From contig OY760140.1 of assembly GCA_963663215.1 (NCBI GenBank), positions 1,736,001 to 1,800,000 on the forward strand: a stretch of 64,000 nt of DNA, given 5' to 3'. This document shows, piece after piece, positions 28,380 through 37,499 of this stretch. Each line of letters starts with the position of its first letter. Positions within the stretch are counted from its first letter, which is position 1. Below the pieces are notes generated by a model, which did not search any database, was not told the origin of the DNA, and saw only the letters and a list, made by a program, of their open reading frames with translations. Position numbers and translations under genes: made by a program. The stretch comes from BJGV01 sp003230615. GTDB lineage: Bacteria; Pseudomonadota; Gammaproteobacteria; Burkholderiales; Nitrosomonadaceae.

Positions 28380-28949
28380 ATGTTTACTATCAAAAAATAC
28401 GTATGGTTAACGGCTCTGTTACTTGGAACTGTTGCGGCAGTAACAGTAATTGCCCCCGCACAAGCTGGCAAATCATTAGATGCCCAAGTAATAGACAATG
28501 ATGTAAATGTTGCCTTGGAGAAACTTTACAAGTCGAACTACGCTGCCAAGGGACTCCGGGCAAACGCTAAAGGAATCCTAGTGTTTCCTAATATTTATAA
28601 AGCTGCTTTCGCATTTGGTGCCCAGTATGGCAAGGGGGCACTTCGGGTAAATGGGAGAACGACGGGTTATTACAATACCTTAATGGCGTCCTTTGGTTTT
28701 CAAGCTGGTCTCCAGGGGTTTGGATATGCGTTATTCTTTATGGATGGCGACTCATTATCTTATCTCGACAATAGTGGTGGATGGGAGCTTGGTGTAGGTC
28801 CGAGTCTCGTCATTGTAGACGTAGGTTTCGGCAAGAATTTTTCATCGACTACACTCAAAGGCCAAATTTATGCCTTTATCTTTGATCAGAAAGGGGCCTT
28901 TGGTGGAATAAGTATCGAAGGCGCGAAGATCACCAAAATCAATCCATAA
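28380..28949 (+). CDS. Exported SYLF/YSC84-domain protein
   Basis: A 189-residue protein with a signal peptide ending near AQA (residue 29). The rest is a SYLF (Ysc84) domain: AKGILVFPNIYKAAFAFGAQ, GKGALRVNGRTTGYYNT, SFGFQAGLQGFGYALFFM and the C-terminal KGAFGGISIEGAKI. SYLF domains bind phosphoinositides in eukaryotes; the bacterial exported forms have no firm function. It converges on SelO. Confidence 0.85.
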   Translation: MFTIKKYVWLTALLLGTVAAVTVIAPAQAGKSLDAQVIDNDVNVALEKLYKSNYAAKGLRANAKGILVFPNIYKAAFAFGAQYGKGALRVNGRTTGYYNTLMASFGFQAGLQGFGYALFFMDGDSLSYLDNSGGWELGVGPSLVIVDVGFGKNFSSTTLKGQIYAFIFDQKGAFGGISIEGAKITKINP

Positions 28950-29024
28950 ATTAATCATCCAACAAAACGTTTTCTACGACTATTAAATTTAGCCCGGCCT
29001 AGTGTGGGGATTTTTGTGCGTATA

Positions 29025-29058
29025 TGAATGTCTACTTTGTGCCAAAAGCGGACATTCA
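29025..29058. repeat. Hairpin repeat, copy 1 (complete)
   Basis: TGAATGTCTACTTT, a GTGCC turn and AAAAGCGGACATTCA form a near-perfect hairpin between the convergent SYLF and SelO genes. Related copies are at 30968-30990 and 34160-34191. Confidence 0.7.
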
Positions 29059-29111
29059 GAAGAACAGGAAATACGAATAAACCTATTTTTTGCATATTTA
29101 GAATAAAAGAA

Positions 29112-30605
29112 CTATGTTCCACAAAAAGTTTCGTTAACAACTTGTTCGGGTCGTGGTGCCAAGGCATATTTCTTTAGTGCCGCTTTATATTCAAAGGGAT
29201 GCGTTAAAATATCGACAAGTTGATGAAAGAGATTGAAATCGCCCTCCCCAACAGCGGCTTGGATAACTTCTTCAATAAGATGATTGCGTGGTATAAAGAC
29301 CGGGTTCCGAGCGTACATTCTAGCCTGCCGTTGTATAGAGGTCTGTGCATCTAATACCACTCGTTTTTTCCAGCGTTCCAGCCAAAAGCTGAATCTTTCA
29401 GAGAAAGTAATAAGATCGCCAACTCCCTCCCTAGCATCATCACCCGCGAGATCGGACAGATACCTGAAGGTCAGAGTGTAGTCCATTTTTTCTTCGGCCA
29501 TAATAGCCAGTAAATCTTCAATTAGTTTTATATCATCTGGCATGACGTTACATAGACCAAGTTTCATCATCATGCCATTTTGATAGGATTTCGTGAGTAA
29601 ACCCATGTATTTATTGATAGAATCTTGCGCCAATTCTCTGGCTTTCTCACGGTTCTTATTCAGCAAAGGAATCAAAACTTGTGCCAGATGCCTCAAATTC
29701 CAGTGCCCGATGGCAGGTTGATTGCCATAAGCATAACGACCATTTCGATCAATGGAACTGAACACAGTCCCCGGATGATATTCATCCATAAAAGCACATG
29801 GGCCATAATCAATTGTTTCTCCGGACAGTAGCATGTTGTCCGTGTTCATAACCCCGTGAATAAAGCCGATTTGTTGCCAGGCAGCGATTAAGTGTGCCTG
29901 ATTTTCAATGACAGCATCGAGCATAGCAAGAACCGGATTCTTCTGTTCGGCAGCTTCAGGATAATGTCGCTGTATGACATGGTCAGTTAAAAGCCTGAGA
30001 CTTTCCTGATCATCGCGAAAAGAGAAAAACTCAAATGTTCCGATGCGGATATGGCTTTTTGCAATGCGCACAAGAATAGCACCGGGTATAATGCCTTGCC
30101 GATATACGGGATCACCGGTTGTTGCAGCAGCCAGGGTCCGTGTTGTAGGAATGCCAAAAGCGGCCATGGCTTCACTAACTATATATTCACGTAAAACAGG
30201 TCCTAGTGGTGCGCGGCCATCGTTCCCCCGCGAATAAGGAGTAGGACCAGAGCCTTTCAATTGAAAATCATAGCGCTCATTTTGTTTATTTAAAACTTCG
30301 CCCAATAAAATAGCACGGCCATCGCCCAATTGGGGATTCCAGCCGCCGAACTGATGTCCGGCATAGACTGTAGCGATTGGCTCTCCCCCATCGGAGACTT
30401 TGTTGCCTGCAACGATGGATATTCCTTCATCAGATTCCAGCCATACCGGATCAATATCAAGCTTTTGGGCCAGCGTATGATTAATCCGGATAAGTGAAGG
30501 TGCAGAAACAGGCACCGGGTTCTGACGTGTATAAAATTTCCCAGGCAACCGCGCATAACTGTTATCAAAATGGATATGGGGTTTTGTCTTTAACAAAGGT
30601 TTCAT
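29112..30605 (-). CDS. selO: Protein adenylyltransferase SelO
   Basis: SelO is a pseudokinase-fold enzyme that transfers AMP to Ser/Thr/Tyr of proteins, linked to redox stress. Motifs include YAGHQFGGWNPQLGDGRA, LKGSGPTPYSRGNDGRA, the catalytic-loop HGVMNTDNML and the metal motif IDYGPCAFMDEY. 497 residues fit the family. The bacterial form here ends without an obvious selenocysteine region. Confidence 0.95.
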   Translation of the reverse strand: MKPLLKTKPHIHFDNSYARLPGKFYTRQNPVPVSAPSLIRINHTLAQKLDIDPVWLESDEGISIVAGNKVSDGGEPIATVYAGHQFGGWNPQLGDGRAILLGEVLNKQNERYDFQLKGSGPTPYSRGNDGRAPLGPVLREYIVSEAMAAFGIPTTRTLAAATTGDPVYRQGIIPGAILVRIAKSHIRIGTFEFFSFRDDQESLRLLTDHVIQRHYPEAAEQKNPVLAMLDAVIENQAHLIAAWQQIGFIHGVMNTDNMLLSGETIDYGPCAFMDEYHPGTVFSSIDRNGRYAYGNQPAIGHWNLRHLAQVLIPLLNKNREKARELAQDSINKYMGLLTKSYQNGMMMKLGLCNVMPDDIKLIEDLLAIMAEEKMDYTLTFRYLSDLAGDDAREGVGDLITFSERFSFWLERWKKRVVLDAQTSIQRQARMYARNPVFIPRNHLIEEVIQAAVGEGDFNLFHQLVDILTHPFEYKAALKKYALAPRPEQVVNETFCGT

Positions 30606-31153
30606 CCATCTTGCTGACAGGAAGGCCTATCAAAAATATGACCACAATCCAAATAGCCAATTCTATCCATGTGACATGCGTTTACTTTGAATGTGCCAGT
30701 TCTATAAATCATAAGGATAAGTAAAAAAGTGGAAGAGCCCCATTCGGAAACTCAGGGCAACGACTTCATTTAATGATACACATATTAATAGATAGCTTCA
30801 CAAATGAGATTATCTGTTGAGGTAGTTGTAACACACAGATACTTTTTTGATCTCTACAAGATACTCGATCTATCTGGTAACAGTTTAGAATTTTTTATTT
30901 TCTCATACTGTTAAGCAAGAGGTTATCAGATAGTTGGACAATTTGGTTAGAATGCTAAGGAAAAAACGAATGTCTGCTTTGTGCCAGGAACTGCATAGTT
31001 TTAGCTACGTCTGCAATTGTTTTTCCGAGTCAAGCGTATTATCTCGTTGTCTGCTTTACAATTAAATTAACTTCGATAATACTACTCGGTCCGCGTCATT
31101 GATTATTTTGATTCTCATCAGGAATAACTTACCAATATTAATAGAGGCAGCTC
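30606..31153. other. Intergenic region between SelO and the sulfatase
   Basis: About 550 AT-rich bases with no supportable ORF. It contains a half copy of the hairpin repeat (30968-30990). A ribosome site GAGGCAG precedes the sulfatase ATG; no convincing promoter is seen. Confidence 0.5.
30968..30990. repeat. Hairpin repeat, copy 2 (5' half)
   Basis: GAATGTCTGCTTTGTGCCA matches the left arm and turn of copies 1 and 3; the right arm is absent, so this copy looks truncated. Confidence 0.6.
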
Positions 31154-32740
31154 ATGAAGAAAAACTCTATCATTTTTATACTTTTTTCTGCTGTATTTTT
31201 CTTCGCATCAGTGGTGATGGCGAAGGACATCGTCCACGATGCTGAGTACCAGCTATTGCTCGAACAACACGGCGACAGGTGGGCGCTCGAAGATAAAAAA
31301 ATAGAAAAAAAGTTGGATGCATTGCGTAAGAAGCATGGCAAGCGACCGAACATCATTCATATCATGTGGGACGACATGAAGTATGGCGCGATCGGACACC
31401 CAATGCTTAATAATGTTACCGGCTACAAGTCGCCAAACATCAACAAGCTGGCATCGGCTGGAATGACTTTCACTCGGATGTATACAGAACCATCCTGCAC
31501 CCCCACACGTGTTGCAGCAATTACAGGACGTCAGCCAGTAAGAAGCGGCATGATTTTCCCAATTTTTCCAATTCACAAAATGGGACTGCCGGGTTCCGAA
31601 GTAACAATCGCGGAGGTTCTTGGCGAAGATTACAACACGGGCTTCTTCGAGAAGTCACACTTTGGCGATATGGAAGAATCATATCTGCACAACCAAGGTT
31701 TTGATGAAGCCATCTTTACTCTTTACAATCAGTTTGCTGGCCAGATGTTCACGCCGGAGGCTGCGACAGCAGGTTTCACTGTCGGTTGGTTCAAGGACGA
31801 GTGGGACCGTTACGCGCTTGACCAGAATTTCCGTCCGACCGAATGGATGTGGGCCGTGGAAGGCTTCAAGGGGCAAAAGGGTAAAGAGGTTTCAACTCCC
31901 AAATCGACCAAGGAATACCATGAATTCAATAAAATGGCATATGCGCGCGTCAAGGCGTTTATTAAAAAACATGCGAATGACGACAAGCCATTCTTGCTGG
32001 ACTGGTGGCCGAATCTGCTGGAAATCGATAATCCGCTCGACAAGACCAAGAAAACGCCAAATGGAACATTCAGTGCAGAGAGTTTTTATCGTTTCGACCA
32101 ACAGGTTGGTGAAATTATTGCCTTGACCAGAAAACTCGGCATAGCCGATAACACGCTGATTGTTCTGATGGCTGACAACGGACCGATGGCTGAGATTTGG
32201 CCTAATACCTACCAGAATCCCGGCATCTTTCGTGGCGGTAAAAACGATTTTCTCGAAGGTGGTGTGCGCGTACCTGCATTTGCCTACTGGCCCGGTGTAA
32301 TAGAAAAAGGTGCGATTGTGAACGACATAGTGCACGTCTCCGATCTGTTTACCACATTTGCCCGTTTGGGTGGAAAGGTGGGTTCAATTCCCAGGGACCG
32401 CGTTATTGACGGGATCGACCAGGCTGCATTGCTGCTGAATGGTGATGGTCATGGTCGCCGTGATCATGTTTTCATTTATCAAGGTCCACGACTATCTGCT
32501 ATCGTGAAACAGCAGTATAAGCGGCACTTTGCTGGTGCTGCCCCTGGACTTGCAGGCAAGGGTTTCTTCGACCTGTACAAGGACCCGCGCGAAGAGCACC
32601 CGTTAATGGCGGAATTCCTGTGGGCATGGCCAGCATTCGATCATATGAAGACGCGGCACGCGGCGCAGATCAAGGAATACCCTCACACACCAGTGGCTAC
32701 CGGTAAACCATATACTGGGGTCAAGCGTATAAAGAGGTAA
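31154..32740 (+). CDS. Exported type I sulfatase (arylsulfatase family)
   Basis: A 528-residue protein with a Sec signal peptide (cleavage near VMA, residue 23). The sulfatase signature CTPTR begins at Cys115 (EPSCTPTRVAAITGR); this Cys must be oxidised to formylglycine by a separate enzyme not present in the window. Metal ligands Asp73 and Asp74 (IMWDDMKYG) and the late MADNGPM fit the alkaline-phosphatase fold. The substrate is not known. The coding sequence looks richer in GC than its flanks by eye, suggesting transfer. It converges on the next gene. Confidence 0.88.
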   Translation: MKKNSIIFILFSAVFFFASVVMAKDIVHDAEYQLLLEQHGDRWALEDKKIEKKLDALRKKHGKRPNIIHIMWDDMKYGAIGHPMLNNVTGYKSPNINKLASAGMTFTRMYTEPSCTPTRVAAITGRQPVRSGMIFPIFPIHKMGLPGSEVTIAEVLGEDYNTGFFEKSHFGDMEESYLHNQGFDEAIFTLYNQFAGQMFTPEAATAGFTVGWFKDEWDRYALDQNFRPTEWMWAVEGFKGQKGKEVSTPKSTKEYHEFNKMAYARVKAFIKKHANDDKPFLLDWWPNLLEIDNPLDKTKKTPNGTFSAESFYRFDQQVGEIIALTRKLGIADNTLIVLMADNGPMAEIWPNTYQNPGIFRGGKNDFLEGGVRVPAFAYWPGVIEKGAIVNDIVHVSDLFTTFARLGGKVGSIPRDRVIDGIDQAALLLNGDGHGRRDHVFIYQGPRLSAIVKQQYKRHFAGAAPGLAGKGFFDLYKDPREEHPLMAEFLWAWPAFDHMKTRHAAQIKEYPHTPVATGKPYTGVKRIKR

Positions 32741-32914
32741 TACCTACTCTTAGATAGTTTGATAGAAAAAATAGGAAACGCGGTCAAGTTTCAAAAACGC
32801 GTAGCGTTTGAGAAATTCATGTGCAACGTTTTGTTATGCAATACGCTGATCACTATATTCAACGTGTCTCGACCATTGTGTTATGACTCGTTGATTCTCT
32901 TCCGCTGTTCTATT

Positions 32915-34069
32915 CTATGTTGGAGATTCAGTAAGCCTTAAACTTGCCGGCTCAAAAAGCTCTTCGATCGCGAGCTCACGGCTACATAGGCCCTGATAAT
33001 ATGAGTAGCGGAACAGTGCTTCCAGTGCCTTGCGATTGGACTTGATGCCGTATGAATAGTAGTTGTCTCCCATCAAAGCACGAGTCTCCTCGAATTCTTG
33101 ACCAAACCATGGGAGTGAATCTCTGAGCCAAGCGGCTTTAGCCATGTACTCAAAGGCCATCTGTTTAGATTGCGAGTATGCCTTGAACACAGCTTCTATC
33201 AGCCATGGATTTTGCTTCACGAGGCTCTTCTTGATTGCCACGGCATGCATGATCGGGAAGATTCCCGTTTTTGAAAAATACGCGCGTTCTGTCGATCGAT
33301 AGTCGTGGAATAAACGACCTACCTTGGTGTGACCTTCGATATAGGCCCTGGGCTCGCCAGCGTGGAACAAGGCATCAACCTCACCGGATTCGAGTAAATC
33401 GGATTCATCCTTGCCGTTGGGACCCATGCTGATCGTAATGCCCTCGGGAAATATATTCTCCTGTTTGGACACCTTGCCAGCGTCCTTGGCTGATGAGTCT
33501 TTCGATGAAACGACCCACTGCACATCTTCCGGTTTGATACCATATTCGTCCTGAAATATTCCGCGTATCCATGTCAACGAGGTTGATGAATAACAGGGCG
33601 TGGCAATAGCCTTCCCGATCAGGTCCTCGGGTTTCTTGATGCCGCGATCAGTTCGAATGAACACACTCTTGTGCCGGAACAAACGCAACGGGAAAATTGG
33701 GAGCAGCGAGTAATCCCGAAAACCATCATTGGCATAAGCCAGCATGAACGGGTGGAGGCCGATTTCAGTCACTTCTAATGTTTGTGGGCCGCTGAACACG
33801 TGTGTGTTTATGTCACCGACACCCATTTCTTTGAATTGAATGTCGTACCCTTCAACCTTGACGCGTCCATCAATGATCGCCTTTGTACGATCGAATTTGT
33901 ACCCGGCCATAGAGAGGGGCAACCCCTTGGGTTTTCCTGCGGATTGAGCTGGGGCCAGTTTGCACACAGACAGAGTACTGGCAGCGCCAACCGTTAATGT
34001 GACAGCTTTTATGAAATCGCGGCGCGAGCAGTCTTGATTAGCCTTTTCTTTTCCTGTCTCACTACTCAT
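32915..34069 (-). CDS. Tat-exported substrate-binding / dihydroxyphthalate-decarboxylase-like protein
   Basis: The 384-residue protein has an N-terminal Tat signal (CSRRDFIKAVTLTVGAASTL). The body matches the NMT1/PBP2-fold group annotated as 4,5-dihydroxyphthalate decarboxylase or ABC substrate-binding protein: RTKAIIDGRVKVEGYDIQF, PLFRHKSVFIRTDRGIKKPE-like segment, and the C-terminal ALEALFRYSYYQGLCSREL. Export argues for ligand binding rather than cytoplasmic decarboxylation. No permease or ATPase is adjacent. AGGAGA precedes the ATG. Confidence 0.75.
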   Translation of the reverse strand: MSSETGKEKANQDCSRRDFIKAVTLTVGAASTLSVCKLAPAQSAGKPKGLPLSMAGYKFDRTKAIIDGRVKVEGYDIQFKEMGVGDINTHVFSGPQTLEVTEIGLHPFMLAYANDGFRDYSLLPIFPLRLFRHKSVFIRTDRGIKKPEDLIGKAIATPCYSSTSLTWIRGIFQDEYGIKPEDVQWVVSSKDSSAKDAGKVSKQENIFPEGITISMGPNGKDESDLLESGEVDALFHAGEPRAYIEGHTKVGRLFHDYRSTERAYFSKTGIFPIMHAVAIKKSLVKQNPWLIEAVFKAYSQSKQMAFEYMAKAAWLRDSLPWFGQEFEETRALMGDNYYSYGIKSNRKALEALFRYSYYQGLCSRELAIEELFEPASLRLTESPT

Positions 34070-34159
34070 TGCTTCTCCTTGTCTATGTTGGATGATTTCA
34101 GCTTAATTTATTTTGTCTGAATTGGATAATATTATAGTAGGTTACATGGATTCATCTCT

Positions 34160-34191
34160 GAATGTCTGCTTTGTGCCAAAAACGGATGTTC
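34160..34191. repeat. Hairpin repeat, copy 3
   Basis: GAATGTCTGCTTTGTGCCA followed by AAAACGGATGTTC. The left arm and turn equal copy 2; the right arm has two differences from copy 1, weakening the hairpin. Confidence 0.65.
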
Positions 34192-34333
34192 AGCGAAGAC
34201 TAGAATGAAGTAGTGGGAAGAGGGTGAAAGCATGTGTGTACTACTACAACGACGGGTTCCCTTATCGATACCCTGCCTGCCGCTTAATAGCCCCACCCCC
34301 GCAACATTTAATGTCCATTAATTGCAGCATAAA

Positions 34334-34352
34334 GTAGCAATATAGTAGCAAT
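34334..34352. repeat. Paired direct repeat GTAGCAAT (11-bp phase), left of tRNA-Arg fragment
   Basis: Two exact GTAGCAAT units start at 34334 and 34345. The 11-bp phasing matches arm-type sites of tyrosine integrases, and the pair mirrors the one at 34544-34562. Confidence 0.5.
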
Positions 34353-34397
34353 GGAAAAGAAAAGAGGGTTGGTCTATTGACTAATCCCTTTATTCAA

Positions 34398-34447
34398 TGG
34401 CGCCCTGGGTACGAATCGAACGTACGACCTACCCCCTTAGGAGGGGC
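34398..34447 (-). pseudogene. 3' fragment of tRNA-Arg (CCU), attachment-site-like
   Basis: On the minus strand, an anticodon-loop-like CTCCTAA, the variable region, an intact T-arm (GTACG-TTCGATT-CGTAC), the 3' acceptor strand CCAGGGC, discriminator G and CCA can be read. The matching 5' strand GCCCTGG and a D-arm are absent upstream, where unrelated sequence begins at the anticodon stem. A hairpin resembling a tRNA terminator lies just past the CCA. Such 3' tRNA fragments are left by integrases recombining in tRNA genes. Confidence 0.7.
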
Positions 34448-34543
34448 GCGCTTAAGATTAGGTGCGACCCCCCTATTCCGATAAATACACAATTCTTCCA
34501 TTGAGATAGCATGTGTATTTCTTATCTAAATTCATTGTACAAA

Positions 34544-34562
34544 GTTACCCCTGTGTTACCCC
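34544..34562. repeat. Paired direct repeat GTTACCCC (11-bp phase), right of tRNA-Arg fragment
   Basis: Exact GTTACCCC units start at 34544 and 34555. On the other strand this reads GGGGTAAC-ACA-GGGGTAAC, a pattern commonly seen near P4-type integrase attachment sites. Confidence 0.5.
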
Positions 34563-34569
34563 ATAACAA

Positions 34570-34600
34570 CAAAGACCTAGGGGCTAAACCTAAGTCTTTG
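34570..34600 (-). terminator. Terminator of tRNA-Thr
   Basis: In the minus transcript AAAGACTTAGG pairs with CCTAGGTCTTT (one G-U) around a 7-nt loop, then TTGTTGTT. It sits 7 bp past the tRNA 3' end. Confidence 0.75.
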
Positions 34601-34606
34601 TTTAAT

Positions 34607-34682
<76 letters not shown>

Positions 34683-34831
34683 CAGAAAGGATATGAAACC
34701 CAAAGATTATAGAGGTTTGGAATACAGCTGGGTATTTATTATAAGGTACATTTTTGCTATATTTTCAGTTAATTTCGGTTAACATCGCCAAACGTGTAGA
34801 CATTACTACAAAATTACGGCAAACTTAATAC

Positions 34832-35287
34832 ATGATGACAAAAGCCGTGCAAGCAAAAAATATTCTAGTTCTTCATGGTCCTAACTTAAACCTTCTGGGT
34901 AGTCGTGAACCAGAAGTCTATGGTAGTGACACGTTAGATGAAATTAACAGGAGTTTAAGTAAATTAGCAAAAGATGCAGGCGCAAATCTGGTTAATTTTC
35001 AGAGCAATAGCGAGGCTGAGTTAATAAGCCGTATCCATCAGGCAATAGGGGATAAAATTGATTTTATTATCATTAATCCGGCTGCATATACGCACACTAG
35101 CCTTGCTTTGCGCGACGCTTTGGCGGCAGCACGGATGCCATTTATCGAAGTTCATCTTTCCAATATTTTTGCTCGTGAAAATTTTCGCCGTGAATCGTAT
35201 TTTTCTGATCTTGCATTAGGTGTTATCAGCGGTTTGGGTGCTAAGGGTTATCTTCTGGCGCTAGAGTACGCGCTTAATACTCGTTAA
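34832..35287 (+). CDS. aroQ: Type II 3-dehydroquinate dehydratase
   Basis: A 151-residue shikimate-pathway enzyme. LVLHGPNLNLLGSREPEVYG carries the active-site Asn and Tyr, followed by FQSNSEAELI, INPAAYTHTS (catalytic His) and IEVHLSNIFARENFR. aroQ-accB-accC order is typical of proteobacteria. Confidence 0.96.
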   Translation: MMTKAVQAKNILVLHGPNLNLLGSREPEVYGSDTLDEINRSLSKLAKDAGANLVNFQSNSEAELISRIHQAIGDKIDFIIINPAAYTHTSLALRDALAAARMPFIEVHLSNIFARENFRRESYFSDLALGVISGLGAKGYLLALEYALNTR

Positions 35288-35485
35288 TTAGAGTGCCATA
35301 TAGCGCGATTATTGAGCGGCTATTTTAAGCATATTTAAAATATAAGATGTCTTTAATGCCCACGATTCTAGGTAAAACAGTATTGCTACAAAATGGGGCA
35401 AATACGAAGGCCGTATCAATAGTCATCCAAAATTTTACTATTTATAAAAGTGCCTTAAATGGGATATTGCCCTGGGAGGGCTATT

Positions 35486-35932
35486 ATGGATCTGAGGAAA
35501 CTTAAAAAACTAATTGATTTGGTTCAAGAGTCGGGCATCGCTGAATTGGAGATTACCGAAGGAGAGGAAAAGGTTCGTATTTGCAGGTCTGGAGCTGAAA
35601 CACCGATTTATGCTGCTGTGCCGCCATCCGTGGCATCTGCCACAACCGCCGCCAAGGCACCAATAGTTACAACGGAAGCCGTCGGGGAGCTACCAACGGG
35701 TCATGTAGTGAAGGCGCCTATGGTTGGAACGTTCTATCGTACATCTGCTCCTGGTAGCGACCCATTTGTGGAGGTGGGGCAAACAGTTAAGGTGGGCGAC
35801 ACCTTGTGCATCATTGAAGCGATGAAACTCCTAAACGAAATTGAATCCGATCAGGAGGGTACTATCAAGGCAATCTTGATAGAGAATGGTCAGCCTGTGG
35901 AATACGGTGAGTCATTATTTGTGATTGAATGA
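35486..35932 (+). CDS. accB: Biotin carboxyl carrier protein of acetyl-CoA carboxylase
   Basis: ATG 35486 behind GGGAGGG gives 148 residues. An N-terminal helix, an Ala/Pro-rich linker and a C-terminal biotinyl domain are visible; the biotinylated Lys lies in IEAMKLLNEIE. It supplies CO2-charged biotin for malonyl-CoA synthesis with AccC, 93 bp downstream. Confidence 0.96.
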   Translation: MDLRKLKKLIDLVQESGIAELEITEGEEKVRICRSGAETPIYAAVPPSVASATTAAKAPIVTTEAVGELPTGHVVKAPMVGTFYRTSAPGSDPFVEVGQTVKVGDTLCIIEAMKLLNEIESDQEGTIKAILIENGQPVEYGESLFVIE

Positions 35933-36025
35933 TTTTCACTGGAGCATTTCTTTGGAGGGTAGAAAGTTGAAAAAGCAAATCGAATTCTCGTCGTTCAAAA
36001 TAGAGCCGAACTAGATAAATTAATT

Positions 36026-37381
36026 ATGTTTGAGAAAATACTTATAGCCAATCGTGGCGAGATTGCTTTGCGAATTCAGCGTGCTTGCCGAGAGATGGGT
36101 ATCAAAACAGTTGCAGTGCATTCTGAAGCAGATACCGAAGCAAAATATGTAAAACTCGCTGATGAGTCTGTTTGCATTGGGCCAGCGCCCTCAGAAAAGA
36201 GTTATCTTAATATCCCTGCAATTATCAGCGCAGCAGAAGTAACCGATTCCGAAGCCATTCATCCTGGTTACGGATTTCTATCAGAGAATGCTGATTTTGC
36301 TGAGCGTGTTGAAAAAAGCGGATTTGTCTTCATTGGCCCGCGGCCTGAAACCATTCGCCTAATGGGCGATAAGGTTAATGCAAAAAATGCTATGAAGAAA
36401 GCTGGCGTACCTTGCGTTCCTGGTTCCGATGGCGCATTACCGGAATCTCCGGGGGAGGTTAAGGAAATTATCCGTGCCATTGGTTATCCAGTTATCATAA
36501 AGGCATCAGGTGGTGGGGGCGGGCGGGGGATGCGAGTGGTGCACACTGAAGCAGCGCTATCGAATGCAGTCATCATGACCCGCAATGAAGCTCAGGCAGC
36601 ATTTGGTAATCCCATGGTATATGCAGAAAAATTTATGGAGAACCCGCGGCATATCGAATTCCAGGTTCTGGTTGACGAGCACCGCAACGCTATCTACTTA
36701 GGGGAAAGGGATTGTTCGATACAACGCCGCAATCAGAAAATCATAGAGGAAGCGCCGGCTCCTGGCCTTCCTACAAGGCTGCGCGATAAAATAGGCTCCC
36801 GTTGTGCCAATGCTTGTCGCCGCATTGGTTATCGTGGTGTAGGTACGTTCGAATTCCTGTTTGAGAAAAAAGAATTTTATTTCATTGAAATGAACACGCG
36901 TCTGCAGGTAGAGCATCCCATCACGGAGGCAGTTACCGGCATTGATTTAGTACAACAGCAAATTCATGTTGCCGCAGGTGAAAAGCTTAGCATTCGACAG
37001 AAAGATGTCGTGCAAAAGGGGCATGCTATTGAGTGTCGAATCAATGCTGAAGATCCTTATAAGCTTACTCCATGTGCTGGTCGTATTACTCAGTATCATG
37101 TGCCCGGTGGCCCTGGCATTCGTGTTGACTCCCATATTTATCATAATTACATTGTGCCACCGAATTACGATTCTTTGATTGGTAAAGTAATCGCCTATGG
37201 CGATAACCGTGGCCAAGCAATTGCTCGTATGCGCATTGCGTTGTCGGAAATGATAGTTGAAGGGATTATGACCAACATTCCTTTGCATCTTGATTTATTG
37301 TATGACGCAGCATTTTTGCGTGGTGGCGCCAACATTCATTATCTCGAGCAAATGCTTGCGCAGCATAATAAGCAAGGTTAG
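36026..37381 (+). CDS. accC: Biotin carboxylase subunit of acetyl-CoA carboxylase
   Basis: AccC (451 residues) carboxylates the biotin on AccB using ATP and bicarbonate. MFEKILIANRGEIALRI starts the biotin carboxylase N-domain; the ATP-grasp glycine loop KASGGGGGRGMRVV, EKFMENPRHIEFQ and the active-site FIEMNTRLQVEHPITE are intact. Confidence 0.97.
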   Translation: MFEKILIANRGEIALRIQRACREMGIKTVAVHSEADTEAKYVKLADESVCIGPAPSEKSYLNIPAIISAAEVTDSEAIHPGYGFLSENADFAERVEKSGFVFIGPRPETIRLMGDKVNAKNAMKKAGVPCVPGSDGALPESPGEVKEIIRAIGYPVIIKASGGGGGRGMRVVHTEAALSNAVIMTRNEAQAAFGNPMVYAEKFMENPRHIEFQVLVDEHRNAIYLGERDCSIQRRNQKIIEEAPAPGLPTRLRDKIGSRCANACRRIGYRGVGTFEFLFEKKEFYFIEMNTRLQVEHPITEAVTGIDLVQQQIHVAAGEKLSIRQKDVVQKGHAIECRINAEDPYKLTPCAGRITQYHVPGGPGIRVDSHIYHNYIVPPNYDSLIGKVIAYGDNRGQAIARMRIALSEMIVEGIMTNIPLHLDLLYDAAFLRGGANIHYLEQMLAQHNKQG

Positions 37382-37499
37382 AGATAACTTTTCTTCCCAT
37401 ATTGGTTGGATGCCCACTGATACAGATAATATAAGCGCAACACAGCTAATATGCTAAGCGAGTTTGGTTCAGCCAAACAGACTTTATCCATGTTTTAAT

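Noticed and set aside
34398..34600. tRNA-Arg interrupted by a group I intron
   Set aside because: The anticodon loop is uninterrupted, and only about 120 bp separate it from the tRNA-Thr terminator; no 5' exon (GCCCTGG plus D-arm) is found there.
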